Of a stretch of 64,000 nucleotides of DNA, positions 25,029-33,567 are shown in pieces. The position numbers and the translations under genes were made by a program. Each line of letters begins with the position of its first letter. Within the stretch, counting starts at the first letter, position 1. The notes beneath the pieces were generated by a model. It was not told the DNA's origin and searched no databases. It saw only the letters and a list, made by a program, of their open reading frames with translations. Location: assembly GCA_017521125.1 (NCBI GenBank), contig JAFXDV010000006.1:1-64000 (forward strand), in the 5' to 3' direction. This stretch comes from Clostridia bacterium (GTDB taxonomy: Bacteria > Bacillota > Clostridia > Oscillospirales > Acutalibacteraceae).

Positions 25029-26297
25029 ATGGTAATGAAACAATATGATTTGGTGATTGTAGGTGGAGGCCCTGCAGGCCTTGCTGCAGCTGTTGCAGCA
25101 AGAGATAAGGGAATTCAAGATATTTTAATTATAGAACGAGACAAAGAGCTTGGGGGAATCTTAAACCAATGTATTCACAATGGGTTTGGTCTGCATACAT
25201 TTAAACAAGAATTAACAGGTCCAGAATATGCATCACGTTTTATTGAACAGGTTCTGGAGCGTGGAATTGAATATAAATTAAACACAATGGTGATGGATAT
25301 CACTCCTGAAAAATATGTAACAGCCATGAATCGCGAAGACGGAATGTTTCAAATTTCTGCAAAGGCAATTATTTTAGCTATGGGATGTCGGGAACGTTCT
25401 AGAGGCGCATTAAATATTCCTGGTTATCGTCCAGCAGGAATTTTCTCTGCAGGAACAGCACAACGTCTCGTAAATATGGAAGGGTATATGCCGGGAAAAG
25501 AAGTTGTAATCCTAGGTTCCGGCGATATTGGTCTTATCATGGCAAGACGAATGACATTGGAAGGGGCAAAGGTGAAGGTAGTTGCTGAACTGATGCCATA
25601 TTCCGGTGGATTGAAGCGTAATATTGTTCAATGTCTTGATGACTTTGACATTCCTTTAAAATTGAGTCACACTGTTGTTGATATTGAGGGCAAGAATCGT
25701 GTGGAGGCGGTCACAATTGCCAAAGTTGGTCCAGACCGCAAACCTATTCCGGGAACAGAAGAACGTTACACTTGTGATACACTCCTTCTTTCTTGCGGCT
25801 TGATTCCGGAAAATGAATTAAGCAAAAGCGCAGGAATCGCCTTAAACCGAGTCACGTCCGGTCCTATTGTTGGCGACAATTTAGAAACCAACGTAGATGG
25901 AATTTTCGCATGCGGTAACGTTCTTCATGTTCACGATTTGGTAGACTATGTTTCGCAAGAAGCAGCTACTGCAGGAAAAAATGCAGCGCTATATATCTTA
26001 AATGGTTCTGCACCTAATGTGAAAACAGTCGAGATTGCTCCGGAAGGTGGCGTTCGCTATACAGTTCCAAAATATATTCGTCCTACTGAAATGGATGACA
26101 ACATAACTGTTCGTTTCCGTGTGGGAGACGTTTATAAAAACAAAGCAATTGTCACTTATTTTGATGACGAGTTAATTAGCAAACGTAAACGTCCTGTTAT
26201 GGCTCCAGGAGAGATGGAGCAAGTTGTTTTAAGTAAAAAGAAACTTGCGGAATATCCGAACCTAAACAAAATCACAATTTGCATCGAAGATGTGTAG
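25029..26297 (+). CDS. NAD(P)/FAD-dependent oxidoreductase of the glp trio
   Basis: A 422-residue pyridine nucleotide-disulfide-type flavoprotein. The FAD motif is DLVIVGGGPAGLAAAVAARD, the NAD motif is EVVILGSGDIGLIMARRM, and the second FAD contact is GIFACGNVLHVHDLVDYVS. It also has CNQCIHNGFG-like NQCIHNGFGLHTF after the first FAD segment. It is predicted to pass electrons from the GlpA-like subunit to NAD or another carrier. The stop overlaps the ribosome site of the DUF1667 gene, so the three proteins are translationally linked. The start at 25029 is five bases from GGAG. Confidence 0.92.
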   Translation: MVMKQYDLVIVGGGPAGLAAAVAARDKGIQDILIIERDKELGGILNQCIHNGFGLHTFKQELTGPEYASRFIEQVLERGIEYKLNTMVMDITPEKYVTAMNREDGMFQISAKAIILAMGCRERSRGALNIPGYRPAGIFSAGTAQRLVNMEGYMPGKEVVILGSGDIGLIMARRMTLEGAKVKVVAELMPYSGGLKRNIVQCLDDFDIPLKLSHTVVDIEGKNRVEAVTIAKVGPDRKPIPGTEERYTCDTLLLSCGLIPENELSKSAGIALNRVTSGPIVGDNLETNVDGIFACGNVLHVHDLVDYVSQEAATAGKNAALYILNGSAPNVKTVEIAPEGGVRYTVPKYIRPTEMDDNITVRFRVGDVYKNKAIVTYFDDELISKRKRPVMAPGEMEQVVLSKKKLAEYPNLNKITICIEDV

Positions 26298-26314
26298 GAA
26301 GATTGGAGAATACT

Positions 26315-26695
26315 ATGAATACTAGAGAATTAACCTGTATTGGATGCCCACTTGGCTGTTCATTAACTGTTTCATTAAACACAGACGCTGATGGAAGTGT
26401 GGAAGTTATCAGTGTAACCGGGAACACTTGCCCAAAAGGTGATATTTATGCCAGGAAAGAAGTGACAAACCCAACCCGTATCGTGACATCTACTGTCCGC
26501 GTAAATAACGGAACATCTCCAATGGTAAATGTAAAAACAGAAACAGACATTCCCAAGAATAAAATTTTTGCTTGCACGAATGCTTTGCGTGGAATAGAAA
26601 TTTCGGCACCTGTCAAAATCGGGGATATTGTACTGGAAAATGTTGCTGATACTGGTGTAAATGTGATTGCGGCAAGAAATATTATGGCAAAATAA
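26315..26695 (+). CDS. DUF1667 protein, third member of the glp oxidoreductase trio
   Basis: A 126-residue protein with the DUF1667 layout: ELTCIGCPLGCSLTV with a CxxCxxxC cluster at the N-terminus, then GNTCPKGDIYARKEVTNPTR, resembling the FeS start of molybdopterin oxidoreductases. DUF1667 almost always follows a GlpA-like/NAD-oxidoreductase pair and probably binds an FeS cluster for electron transfer. The start at 26315 is seven bases after GGAG; an in-frame ATG 36 bases earlier lies inside the previous gene. Confidence 0.9.
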   Translation: MNTRELTCIGCPLGCSLTVSLNTDADGSVEVISVTGNTCPKGDIYARKEVTNPTRIVTSTVRVNNGTSPMVNVKTETDIPKNKIFACTNALRGIEISAPVKIGDIVLENVADTGVNVIAARNIMAK

Positions 26696-26743
26696 TGCAA
26701 TATGTTATATAATACAATTTAGTATAGAAATAGGAGTACATCT

Positions 26744-27310
26744 ATGAGAAAAGAGTTTTTAGAAGCATTGGAAGGTTCCCCAATCATTGCAGCGATTAAG
26801 GATGATGATGGATTGAAAAAGTGTATTTCGTGTGACAGCCAGGTTGTCTTTGTTTTGTATGGGGATATCATAAGTATTCCTGATATTGTAATGAAGATTA
26901 AAGAAGCCGGAAAAATTGCAATGGTACATGCCGATTTGATTTCCGGTCTCGGTTCGAAGGAAATTGCCATCGATTTTCTAAAAAAGAACACCTTAGCAGA
27001 TGGTATTATCACAACGAAACCTAATTTAATCAAACGTGCAAAAGAGCTTCATCTTTACACGATTCTCCGTCTGTTTTTGATTGATTCTATGGCCTATGAG
27101 AATATTGAACGTCAGGTGAAGACTGCAAAACCGGATGTAATTGAGGTACTTCCGGCACTCATGCCAAAAATTGTTTCTAAAGTATGCAAACTTTCGCCAA
27201 CTCCTGTCATTGCCGGTGGGCTTATTTCTGAGAAAGAAGATATTATGAACTTACTTCAGGCGGGAGTAATCAGCGTTTCTTCTACAAATGATAAGATTTG
27301 GTTTATATAG
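26744..27310 (+). CDS. glpP: Glycerol-3-phosphate-responsive antiterminator GlpP
   Basis: A 188-residue TIM-barrel-like protein that binds glycerol-3-phosphate and glp leader RNA, preventing termination. Family motifs: SPIIAAIKDDDGL, AMVHADLISGLGSKEIAIDF, ADGIITTKPNLIKRAKEL, VIEVLPALMPKIV and VIAGGLISEKEDI. The length is normal. It sits in the middle of the operon it probably regulates; the terminator hairpin at 23480-23533 is the natural target. No glpK or glpF is present in this window. Confidence 0.94.
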   Translation: MRKEFLEALEGSPIIAAIKDDDGLKKCISCDSQVVFVLYGDIISIPDIVMKIKEAGKIAMVHADLISGLGSKEIAIDFLKKNTLADGIITTKPNLIKRAKELHLYTILRLFLIDSMAYENIERQVKTAKPDVIEVLPALMPKIVSKVCKLSPTPVIAGGLISEKEDIMNLLQAGVISVSSTNDKIWFI

Positions 27311-27322
27311 GAGGCGAAATAG

Positions 27323-28021
27323 ATGAATATGGTACAGGAAATACATACCGCTTTTATGTTAGAGGGCATCTTAGATGCATTTGTGAAAATGATACTTGCT
27401 TTAGTATGTGGGGGTGCAATTGGAATTGAACGAGGACGTAAGAAACGTCCTGCAGGATTCCGTACCTATATGCTGGTTTGCCTTGGCGCAACTTTGGTTA
27501 TGATGACCAATGATTTTATTTGTCAGGTATATGGAACCGGTGATGTGGCGCGTATGGGAGCTCAGGTTGTGAATGGGATAGGTTTCCTTGGTGCAGGTAC
27601 AATTATTACAACCGGTCATAATCGCGTGAAGGGTCTTACTACAGCAGCAGGCCTTTGGGCGTCTGCTTGTATTGGCCTTGCTATTGGAAGTGGCTATTTT
27701 GCAGGAGCCGTTATTGGAACCTTTATGATTGTTGTGGTGATGGTGTTTTTACATAGTTTTGACAGACGCATTATGGCAAATACAAAAGTGGTAATGCTTT
27801 ATATGGAATTTAAGAAAATGTTAGTAATTCGGAGGCTCAGTGCCTATGCAAAAGAAAACCAGATTCTAGTAGATGATGTGGAAATAGAGTCTCCGGACCC
27901 AACTAGAACATCAAAGATTGCGGCAGTGGTAACCCTTCGCTTGCCAACAAAATGTGTGCATACGGAACTGATAGAGAAGATTAGCGACATAGAAGGAATC
28001 ATTTATGTAGAGGAAATATAG
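27323..28021 (+). CDS. MgtC/SapB-family membrane protein
   Basis: A 232-residue membrane protein. The conserved MgtC core has five hydrophobic helices with GGAIGIERGRKKRPAGFRTY, GAQVVNGIGFLGAGTIITTG and VKGLTTAAGLWASACIGLAIG, then a C-terminal cytoplasmic ACT-like domain (about 150-232). MgtC proteins affect Mg2+ and phosphate homeostasis and F-type ATPase. It begins 12 bp after glpP with AGGAGGCG upstream, so it is the last gene of the glp operon; the link to glycerol phosphate is unexplained. Confidence 0.9.
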   Translation: MNMVQEIHTAFMLEGILDAFVKMILALVCGGAIGIERGRKKRPAGFRTYMLVCLGATLVMMTNDFICQVYGTGDVARMGAQVVNGIGFLGAGTIITTGHNRVKGLTTAAGLWASACIGLAIGSGYFAGAVIGTFMIVVVMVFLHSFDRRIMANTKVVMLYMEFKKMLVIRRLSAYAKENQILVDDVEIESPDPTRTSKIAAVVTLRLPTKCVHTELIEKISDIEGIIYVEEI

Positions 28022-28026
28022 AAAAG

Positions 28027-28055
28027 AATCTCAGCAAAGTTGGCTGAGATTTTTT
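28027..28055 (+). terminator. Terminator of the glp operon
   Basis: AATCTCAGC/GCTGAGATT hairpin followed by T-tract, a few bases after the MgtC-like stop. Confidence 0.85.
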
Positions 28056-28056
28056 G

Positions 28057-28112
28057 TTACCTATACAGAAAGGTTTATTCATTGACAAAAGGTGAATTTT
28101 ATGGCTTAATAT
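28057..28112 (+). promoter_or_regulatory. Right copy of 28-bp direct repeat and promoter of the ABC-F gene
   Basis: The repeat copy is 28057-28084. Its last bases run into TTGACA (28082-28087), the -35 box; TAATAT at 28107-28112 is the likely -10 with a wide 19-bp spacer. The left copy at 23363 continues as TTGCGA, so this promoter is formed only at the right junction. Confidence 0.65.
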
Positions 28113-28145
28113 TTATGTATTAATTTTTTTAGAGGAGAAAACACA

Positions 28146-30029
28146 GTGCTTTTAGAAGCGTCAAACATTTCAAAAAGTTTTGGAGAAAATCTGCTTTTTG
28201 AAAACGGCTCATTTAAAGTGGAAGCAGGTCAGCATATCGGTCTTATCGGTGCTAACGGATGCGGCAAAACCACACTTTTTAAAATTATTTCGGGGGAAGA
28301 AGCCGCAGATGGCGGTTTTGTTATTAAAGGTTCAGGCGTCACCGTTGGGGTATTGAAACAACATGCCTGTAAGGATAGTACGCTTTCTTGTTATGAGGAG
28401 GCTTTGTCTGTTTTTGGTGAACTCATTGACCTTGAAACGCAAATTGAGGATATAAATTTAGAGCTTGAAACAAAAAGCGATAACGACCTGATTTTAAAGG
28501 CGCAAACCTTAAGAGAAAAGTTTGAACTGCTGGGAGGACTTACCTATAAATCTCGCACAAAAGCGGTGCTTTTAGGCTTAGGCTTTGGCGAAAAAGAGCT
28601 AGAGCTTAGCGTGGCGAAGCTTTCGGGAGGACAAAAAAGCAAGGTGGAAATTTGCAAACTCCTTCTTTCTTCTCCGGATATAATGCTCCTTGACGAGCCC
28701 ACAAACCATTTGGATATACAGTCAATTCAGTGGCTTGATGGGTTCATTAAAGCCTCGAAAAGCGCCGTTATCGTCATTTCTCACGACCGATACTTTCTTG
28801 ATAAGATTGCCGACAAAATAATTTCCATAGAGCATGGCAAAATTAATTCTTACGACGGAAACTATACCAAATATTTAAAGGTAAAAGAGGAAAGAGAATT
28901 ATCAGTTCAAAGAGAATATGATAACAAAATGCGAGAGGTTCATCGCATCGAGGGGATAATTGAGCAACAGAAAAGGTGGAACAGGGAAAAGAATATTAAA
29001 ACTGCCGAAAGTAAGCAAAAACAGATAGACAGAATTTTAAAGGATCTGCAAATTCCCGAAAGCGAACTTCCTAATATGACCTTAAGCTTCGAGGCGGAGG
29101 GTATGTGCGGCAACGAGGCGTTAACCGCCTTAGGTCTTTCTTGTGCCTTTGAAAACAAAACACTTTACGAGAACGTAAATATTAAAATGCAACGAGGCGA
29201 CAGAGTTTTTATTATAGGCAAAAACGGGTGCGGAAAGTCTACCCTTTTAAAGCAACTTAAAAACAACCTTAAATTTTTTGGTACAGGGGTCACGGTGGGC
29301 TATTTTGACCAACACGGAGATAATCTTGACCTTGATAAAACCATTTTTTCTCAGCTTCGAGATGATTTTCCCCAGAAAACCGATACGCAACTTCGCTCTG
29401 CCCTTGCGCTTTTTTTATTTAAGGGCGAAGACGTCTTTCGAACCATAAGAACCCTAAGCGGAGGAGAAAGAGCAAGGGTTGCTCTTTGTTCGCTAATGCT
29501 AAAAAAAGACAATTTCCTAATTCTTGATGAGCCCACAAACCATCTTGATTTGGCTTCCCGTGAAATACTTGAAAATGCCCTTAGCGAATATGACGGCACC
29601 ATTCTTGCCGTTTCTCACGACCGATACTTCATTAACAAACTTTCTAAGGGAATTTTGTATTTCAGAAATAAAGAGCTTTTATATCTGAAAGGCGACTACG
29701 ATAAATACGTAGAGGAGTTGGAGGCGTCTGCCACTACCGTTAAGGAAAAGAAAACCATAGGTGCAGGAGGACTTAACTACAAACAGCAAAAGGAAGAACA
29801 AGCACGAGTTCGAAAACTAAAAACAAGTATTGCTAAATGCGAAGAGGAAATAGAAGTTTTAGAAAAGAAACAAACAGAAATAGAAGCTCAACTCAGCATT
29901 CCTGAAAATGCCGCAGATTATGAGAAAATCACCGCTTTAAGCCGAGAACTTGACGAAATTAAGACCCTTTTAAACGAAAAAATGGAAAATTGGGAAAATT
30001 TATCAGAACAAGTCGTAAATTTGCTTTGA
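28146..30029 (+). CDS. ABC-F family ATPase
   Basis: A 627-residue soluble protein with two ABC ATPase domains and no membrane segment. The first Walker A is GANGCGKTT (residues 35-43) with signature LSGGQKSKVEICKLL and Walker B LLDEPTNHLD. The second Walker A is GKNGCGKST with signature LSGGERARVALCSLM and LILDEPTNHLD. The linker between them is the charged arm that enters the ribosomal E site, and a coiled coil ends the protein (about 545-625). ABC-F proteins modulate translation, and some protect ribosomes from antibiotics; nothing here identifies a resistance type. It starts at GTG, eight bases after GGAG. Confidence 0.93.
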   Translation: MLLEASNISKSFGENLLFENGSFKVEAGQHIGLIGANGCGKTTLFKIISGEEAADGGFVIKGSGVTVGVLKQHACKDSTLSCYEEALSVFGELIDLETQIEDINLELETKSDNDLILKAQTLREKFELLGGLTYKSRTKAVLLGLGFGEKELELSVAKLSGGQKSKVEICKLLLSSPDIMLLDEPTNHLDIQSIQWLDGFIKASKSAVIVISHDRYFLDKIADKIISIEHGKINSYDGNYTKYLKVKEERELSVQREYDNKMREVHRIEGIIEQQKRWNREKNIKTAESKQKQIDRILKDLQIPESELPNMTLSFEAEGMCGNEALTALGLSCAFENKTLYENVNIKMQRGDRVFIIGKNGCGKSTLLKQLKNNLKFFGTGVTVGYFDQHGDNLDLDKTIFSQLRDDFPQKTDTQLRSALALFLFKGEDVFRTIRTLSGGERARVALCSLMLKKDNFLILDEPTNHLDLASREILENALSEYDGTILAVSHDRYFINKLSKGILYFRNKELLYLKGDYDKYVEELEASATTVKEKKTIGAGGLNYKQQKEEQARVRKLKTSIAKCEEEIEVLEKKQTEIEAQLSIPENAADYEKITALSRELDEIKTLLNEKMENWENLSEQVVNLL

Positions 30030-30054
30030 CAAATGTGAGGCTCTATGCTATATT
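30026..30054 (+). promoter_or_regulatory. Cold-shock gene promoter overlapping the ABC-F stop codon
   Basis: TTGACA (30026-30031) overlaps the TGA of the ABC-F gene; TATATT is at 30049-30054, spacer 17 bp. The transcript would have a 5' leader of about 60 nt, as expected for cold-shock mRNAs. Confidence 0.8.
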
Positions 30055-30120
30055 AAAAATGTATTCAAGGATAGGCACTTTTTTTCTCTGGGTACGAAAT
30101 TTTAAAGGAGGTACCCGGTT

Positions 30121-30336
30121 ATGAATAAAGGTACAGTAAAATGGTTTAATGCAACAAAGGGATTTGGATTTATTGCCAACGACGAGGGCGGAGAGGACAT
30201 TTTCGTTCATTTCTCGGCTATTAACGTAGAAGGCTTTAAAACTCTCGCAGAGGGACAGAAGGTTACCTTCGATATCGAGAAGGACCCTAAGAACGAAGAA
30301 AAACTTAGAGCAGCAAACGTAACACCTGCTGAATAA
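30121..30336 (+). CDS. csp: Cold-shock protein, CspA family
   Basis: A 71-residue single-domain OB-fold RNA chaperone. RNP1 (KGFGFIAND) and RNP2 (DIFVHFSAI) are intact, in the standard [15 protein letters not shown] context. It has a very strong AAAGGAGGT ribosome site, its own promoter and a 12-bp palindromic terminator, so it is monocistronic. Confidence 0.97.
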   Translation: MNKGTVKWFNATKGFGFIANDEGGEDIFVHFSAINVEGFKTLAEGQKVTFDIEKDPKNEEKLRAANVTPAE

Positions 30337-30348
30337 AAGAAAAAATGT

Positions 30349-30379
30349 AAGGCACTCAATATTGAGTGCCTTGTTTTTT
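30349..30379 (+). terminator. Terminator of the cold-shock gene
   Basis: AAGGCACTCAAT/ATTGAGTGCCTT, a perfect 24-base palindrome followed by T-tract. Confidence 0.92.
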
Positions 30380-30389
30380 AAAAAAAATA

Positions 30390-30418
30390 TTGTGACGAGA
30401 AAAAAATTGTGTTATTAT
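30390..30418 (+). promoter_or_regulatory. Promoter of the IPATGD surface protein gene
   Basis: TTGTGA (30390-30395), 17 bp, TATTAT (30413-30418), just before GAAGGAGATGG. Confidence 0.65.
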
Positions 30419-30444
30419 ATTAACAAGAAGGAGATGGTTTTAAT

Positions 30445-32187
30445 ATGAAAAGAAAAATACTGTCAGTAATTTTAGCAGTTACAATGCTCTTTTCGGCGTT
30501 AAATATTATAGCATTTGCCGAAGAGCCTGTGATATCAAGCCTGTCCGCAGAAAGATTTATGAATGGCGAGGTTTTTTGGAACGGCCCTTATAATCCTCGC
30601 TTGGTAAAAGCAGATGAAAATATTGAAATCGGCATAGGAAACATTTTGGCTAATGGACAATTTATATCAAGCCAAGAGGCAACATATATATGGTACAAAG
30701 ACAATGTTGAAATACCGGGTGCTACCGCAGAAACATACGAGTTTAAGTATGACGGCGCACAATATAGTTGTTTGATATCCTATATGGGTATCAGTTGCTT
30801 TTTTGAATTCTTTTTCAAGGAGGATACCCTGGAGGTAACAGTCGGAAGCGATGCGGAACTTGTCTTATCTGAAGATGAAATGTATACTTTTGTCGGCGGT
30901 GAGGTAGGCGACAAAACAGATATTTGGGTTAATGCTACATCAACTGCGCCAAACGCTAATATCACATACGTTTGGGAGCGTTGGGAAATGTATACTCTTC
31001 CGGGACAAATGACCGAGTTTGAGGTTTTGGATAATAACACCAATCGTTGCCAGGTTGTTCGTAGAGAGGGTACAGAGGGATATACCTGTACTGTAGATGA
31101 CGGAAATTGCAACAAAATAATATATTTCCAGGTTGACCCTGTAGACACTATGACTGATACAACCTATATTGATGGTATTGCTCCTGAGTCTTATGCAGGA
31201 ATGTATATTGCAGTTGCAAACCCCGGCGAAACAGTAACAATTAAAATTCCTGCCACATCTACAAAGGGGAATGTTACGTACAAATGGTATAAAACTACAA
31301 TGGACGACCAAACCGGTATGTGTTATGAGCTTTTGGATAACACTTCCGACACCCTAAGCGTAGAGAAAACTGCTCCTGAGGAAGATAATATTTATCAGGC
31401 TTATGGCGAACAAACTTACGAGTGTTACGTAGAAGACGGGAATGAGAGGACTCGTTATTGGTATATGCTTTTCTGTTTGCATCCCGAGCAGATAGAAAGT
31501 CAGAGCGAAATTATTGGAGAAGACACTCCTAAGGTTACACTTGACGATAACACCGAAAACTTAACTAATAACATTTTCCGAGAGGAAATGATGGAGATAA
31601 GCGCAGGTGAGACTGGAGAGGTTAAACTTACCGCCGAACTTAAAGGTGAAGTTTCTTCAAAAGAACAGGAAATTATCAATAACTCAATTGACGATAACAC
31701 AAAGATAGGTCTAAATTTAGACATCAACCTATATAAAACTATCTTTGACCAAACAACTCAGGTTACCGAGACAGCAAAAGAGGTTAATCTTTCGGTTGAA
31801 ATTTCCGAAGATTTGATCAATGAAAATGCAGATATTGTCAGAGAATACAAGGTGCTCCGCATTCATAACGATGAGGCAGAAATTTTAGACTGTGTCTTTG
31901 ATAAGGATAGCAAAAAGCTTTCCTTTGAAACCGATAAATTCTCCACATATACCGTTATTTACACCGATAAAAGTGTAGAAGACGAGGAGGAAAAGCAGGA
32001 AACTATCCCAGATGAAAATGACGGAAACGAAAACACTGATAAAGGTGTGGAGCCTGAGAAAAACGAAGGCCAAGAGGATGTAAAAATTCCTGCCACAGGA
32101 GACACCTCTAATGCAGCAGGTTGGTTCATACTGCTTTTAGCTTCGGCAGTTGCGTTATCTGCAATAACCCTTAAAATTAAAGATTAA
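30445..32187 (+). CDS. Secreted surface protein with Ig-like repeats and IPATGD sorting-like tail
   Basis: A 580-residue exported protein. A signal peptide ends at about AFA (residue 25). Three related beta-domains follow, each with a YIWYKD/YVWERW/YKWYKT tryptophan strand and a late YEC/YSC/YTC cysteine strand, typical of bacterial Ig-like domains. A region near 375-510 resembles a ZU5/fimbrial-type segment (VREYKVLRIHNDEAEILDC, FSTYTVIYTD). An acidic spacer leads to KIPATGDTSN, a 20-residue hydrophobic helix and KIKD. This is a sortase-like signal in which I replaces L of LPxTG. I see no sortase gene nearby. It is probably a cell-wall adhesin or matrix protein; the ligand is unknown. Confidence 0.82.
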   Translation: MKRKILSVILAVTMLFSALNIIAFAEEPVISSLSAERFMNGEVFWNGPYNPRLVKADENIEIGIGNILANGQFISSQEATYIWYKDNVEIPGATAETYEFKYDGAQYSCLISYMGISCFFEFFFKEDTLEVTVGSDAELVLSEDEMYTFVGGEVGDKTDIWVNATSTAPNANITYVWERWEMYTLPGQMTEFEVLDNNTNRCQVVRREGTEGYTCTVDDGNCNKIIYFQVDPVDTMTDTTYIDGIAPESYAGMYIAVANPGETVTIKIPATSTKGNVTYKWYKTTMDDQTGMCYELLDNTSDTLSVEKTAPEEDNIYQAYGEQTYECYVEDGNERTRYWYMLFCLHPEQIESQSEIIGEDTPKVTLDDNTENLTNNIFREEMMEISAGETGEVKLTAELKGEVSSKEQEIINNSIDDNTKIGLNLDINLYKTIFDQTTQVTETAKEVNLSVEISEDLINENADIVREYKVLRIHNDEAEILDCVFDKDSKKLSFETDKFSTYTVIYTDKSVEDEEEKQETIPDENDGNENTDKGVEPEKNEGQEDVKIPATGDTSNAAGWFILLLASAVALSAITLKIKD

Positions 32188-32189
32188 AT

Positions 32190-32227
32190 AAAAACTGACT
32201 TCTCTGTTTTGAGAAGTCAGTTTTTTG
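32190..32227 (+). terminator. Terminator of the surface protein gene
   Basis: AAAACTGACTTCTC/GAGAAGTCAGTTTT with T-tract. Confidence 0.9.
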
Positions 32228-32256
32228 CTCTCGGATACTATTTTCAGGGCATGTAA

Positions 32257-32296
32257 AAACCCCATTTATGGTAGTTTTCTATCATAAATGGGGTTT
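32257..32296 (-). terminator. Terminator of the CNNM gene pair
   Basis: AAACCCCATTTATG/CATAAATGGGGTTT arms around a 12-base loop; on the minus strand the hairpin is followed by a T-run. Confidence 0.88.
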
Positions 32297-32301
32297 ATTT
32301 G

Positions 32302-33567
32302 TTATAATTCTTCGGCCTCTTCCAAAACAGGAGCGACCTGAACATTAAGTTTTATTATACGGTGTTCTTCCACTTCTAGCACCGTAAATGTAATGTTTTC
32401 GTAGGTTGCGGTATCGCCTGCCTGGGCGTAACGACCAAGTAATTCAACAACAAAACCGCCTACGGTGGAGTTGTCATCATCGAAATTGCGGTCGTCGAAA
32501 TCTATCTCGTCGAAGAAATCTTCAATACGCATATCGCCGTCTATTTCAAAACAACCATCGCAAATTTCTACTATCTCAGGCTCGATTACATCACTCTCAT
32601 CCCATATGTCACCAACTAATTGCTCCATAACATCTTCCATGGTAAGCAGACCCATAACACCGCCATATTCATCGGTAACAACTACCATATGACTGTGTTC
32701 ACGGCGCATTGTGCTAAGAACATCATCAAGGGGCATAGTCTTATGTACATATACTGTAGGCATTAACAAAGAGGTCAGGTCAACGTTGGGGTTATCCACC
32801 AACTCTTTTAATGCAACGTTTACATGAAGCACACCTTCAATGTGGTCGGGGGTATCTCGATAAAACGGAATGCGGGAAAAATTAGAGTTTAATATAGCAT
32901 CTACTATTTCTTCGTGTGAACTTTCAATATCAATTGATAACATATCAACACGGGGAGTAATAATCTCATATGCCTGTACATCGCCGAAATCAAAGACGCT
33001 TTGTATAAGTTCGCATTTATCTTCGTCAATAACGCCTTCGTTTTCTACCGTATCAATGATAGTTTCCAACTCTTCTTCGGTTACGGTTGGAGTTTCCTCC
33101 ATCTTGCTTTTCCAAAGTATTGAAACTACCTTGAGGGCAGAATCTACCAAGAATACCAAAGGTTTGGTAATGATGGCTAATACTCTTAGGGGTATAGCAA
33201 ATAAAATAGCAAAGGTTTCGGGCATGGTCTTTGCAACAACCTTCGGAATTATTTCTCCGAAAATAAGCACCAAAACAGTCATAGCAATAGTTGCAACCCA
33301 TGCCATAGATTCGCCTAGTAATGAGATAACAATTACTGTTGCTACCGACTCAGATGCGATATTTACCAGGTTGTTTCCAATTAGAATGGTGGCCAAAGCC
33401 TTGTCATAATCTCCGTGGATTTTTAAAGCCAAGCGTGACGCTAAAGTCTTTTTTTCCTCTGCGGCACAACGAAGTCTTACTTCACCGGCCGAGGCATAGG
33501 AGATTTCAGAAGCGGAGAAAAACGCAGAACCGATTAGGCAAACAACGATAATGATGTAATTAATCAT
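32302..33567 (-). CDS. CNNM/HlyC-CorC family protein with CBS pair and CorC domain
   Basis: A 421-residue membrane protein. An N-terminal DUF21 (CNNM) domain has about four helices (FFSASEISYASAGEVRLR; LLIGNNLVNIASES; IFGEIIPKVVAKTMPE). A tandem CBS pair follows (ITPRVDMLSIDIES; VVVTDEYGGVMGLLTMEDVM), then a C-terminal CorC/HlyC domain (FEIDGDMRIEDFFDEI). Relatives bind ATP-Mg and export Mg2+ or affect its homeostasis. Its start overlaps the end of its shorter paralogue by eight bases, so the two are translationally coupled and may form a heteromer. Confidence 0.91.
   Translation of the reverse strand: MINYIIIVVCLIGSAFFSASEISYASAGEVRLRCAAEEKKTLASRLALKIHGDYDKALATILIGNNLVNIASESVATVIVISLLGESMAWVATIAMTVLVLIFGEIIPKVVAKTMPETFAILFAIPLRVLAIITKPLVFLVDSALKVVSILWKSKMEETPTVTEEELETIIDTVENEGVIDEDKCELIQSVFDFGDVQAYEIITPRVDMLSIDIESSHEEIVDAILNSNFSRIPFYRDTPDHIEGVLHVNVALKELVDNPNVDLTSLLMPTVYVHKTMPLDDVLSTMRREHSHMVVVTDEYGGVMGLLTMEDVMEQLVGDIWDESDVIEPEIVEICDGCFEIDGDMRIEDFFDEIDFDDRNFDDDNSTVGGFVVELLGRYAQAGDTATYENITFTVLEVEEHRIIKLNVQVAPVLEEAEEL

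Noticed and set aside
28146-30029. Named antibiotic-resistance ABC-F gene
   Set aside because: ABC-F housekeeping and resistance types cannot be told apart from the motifs visible here.
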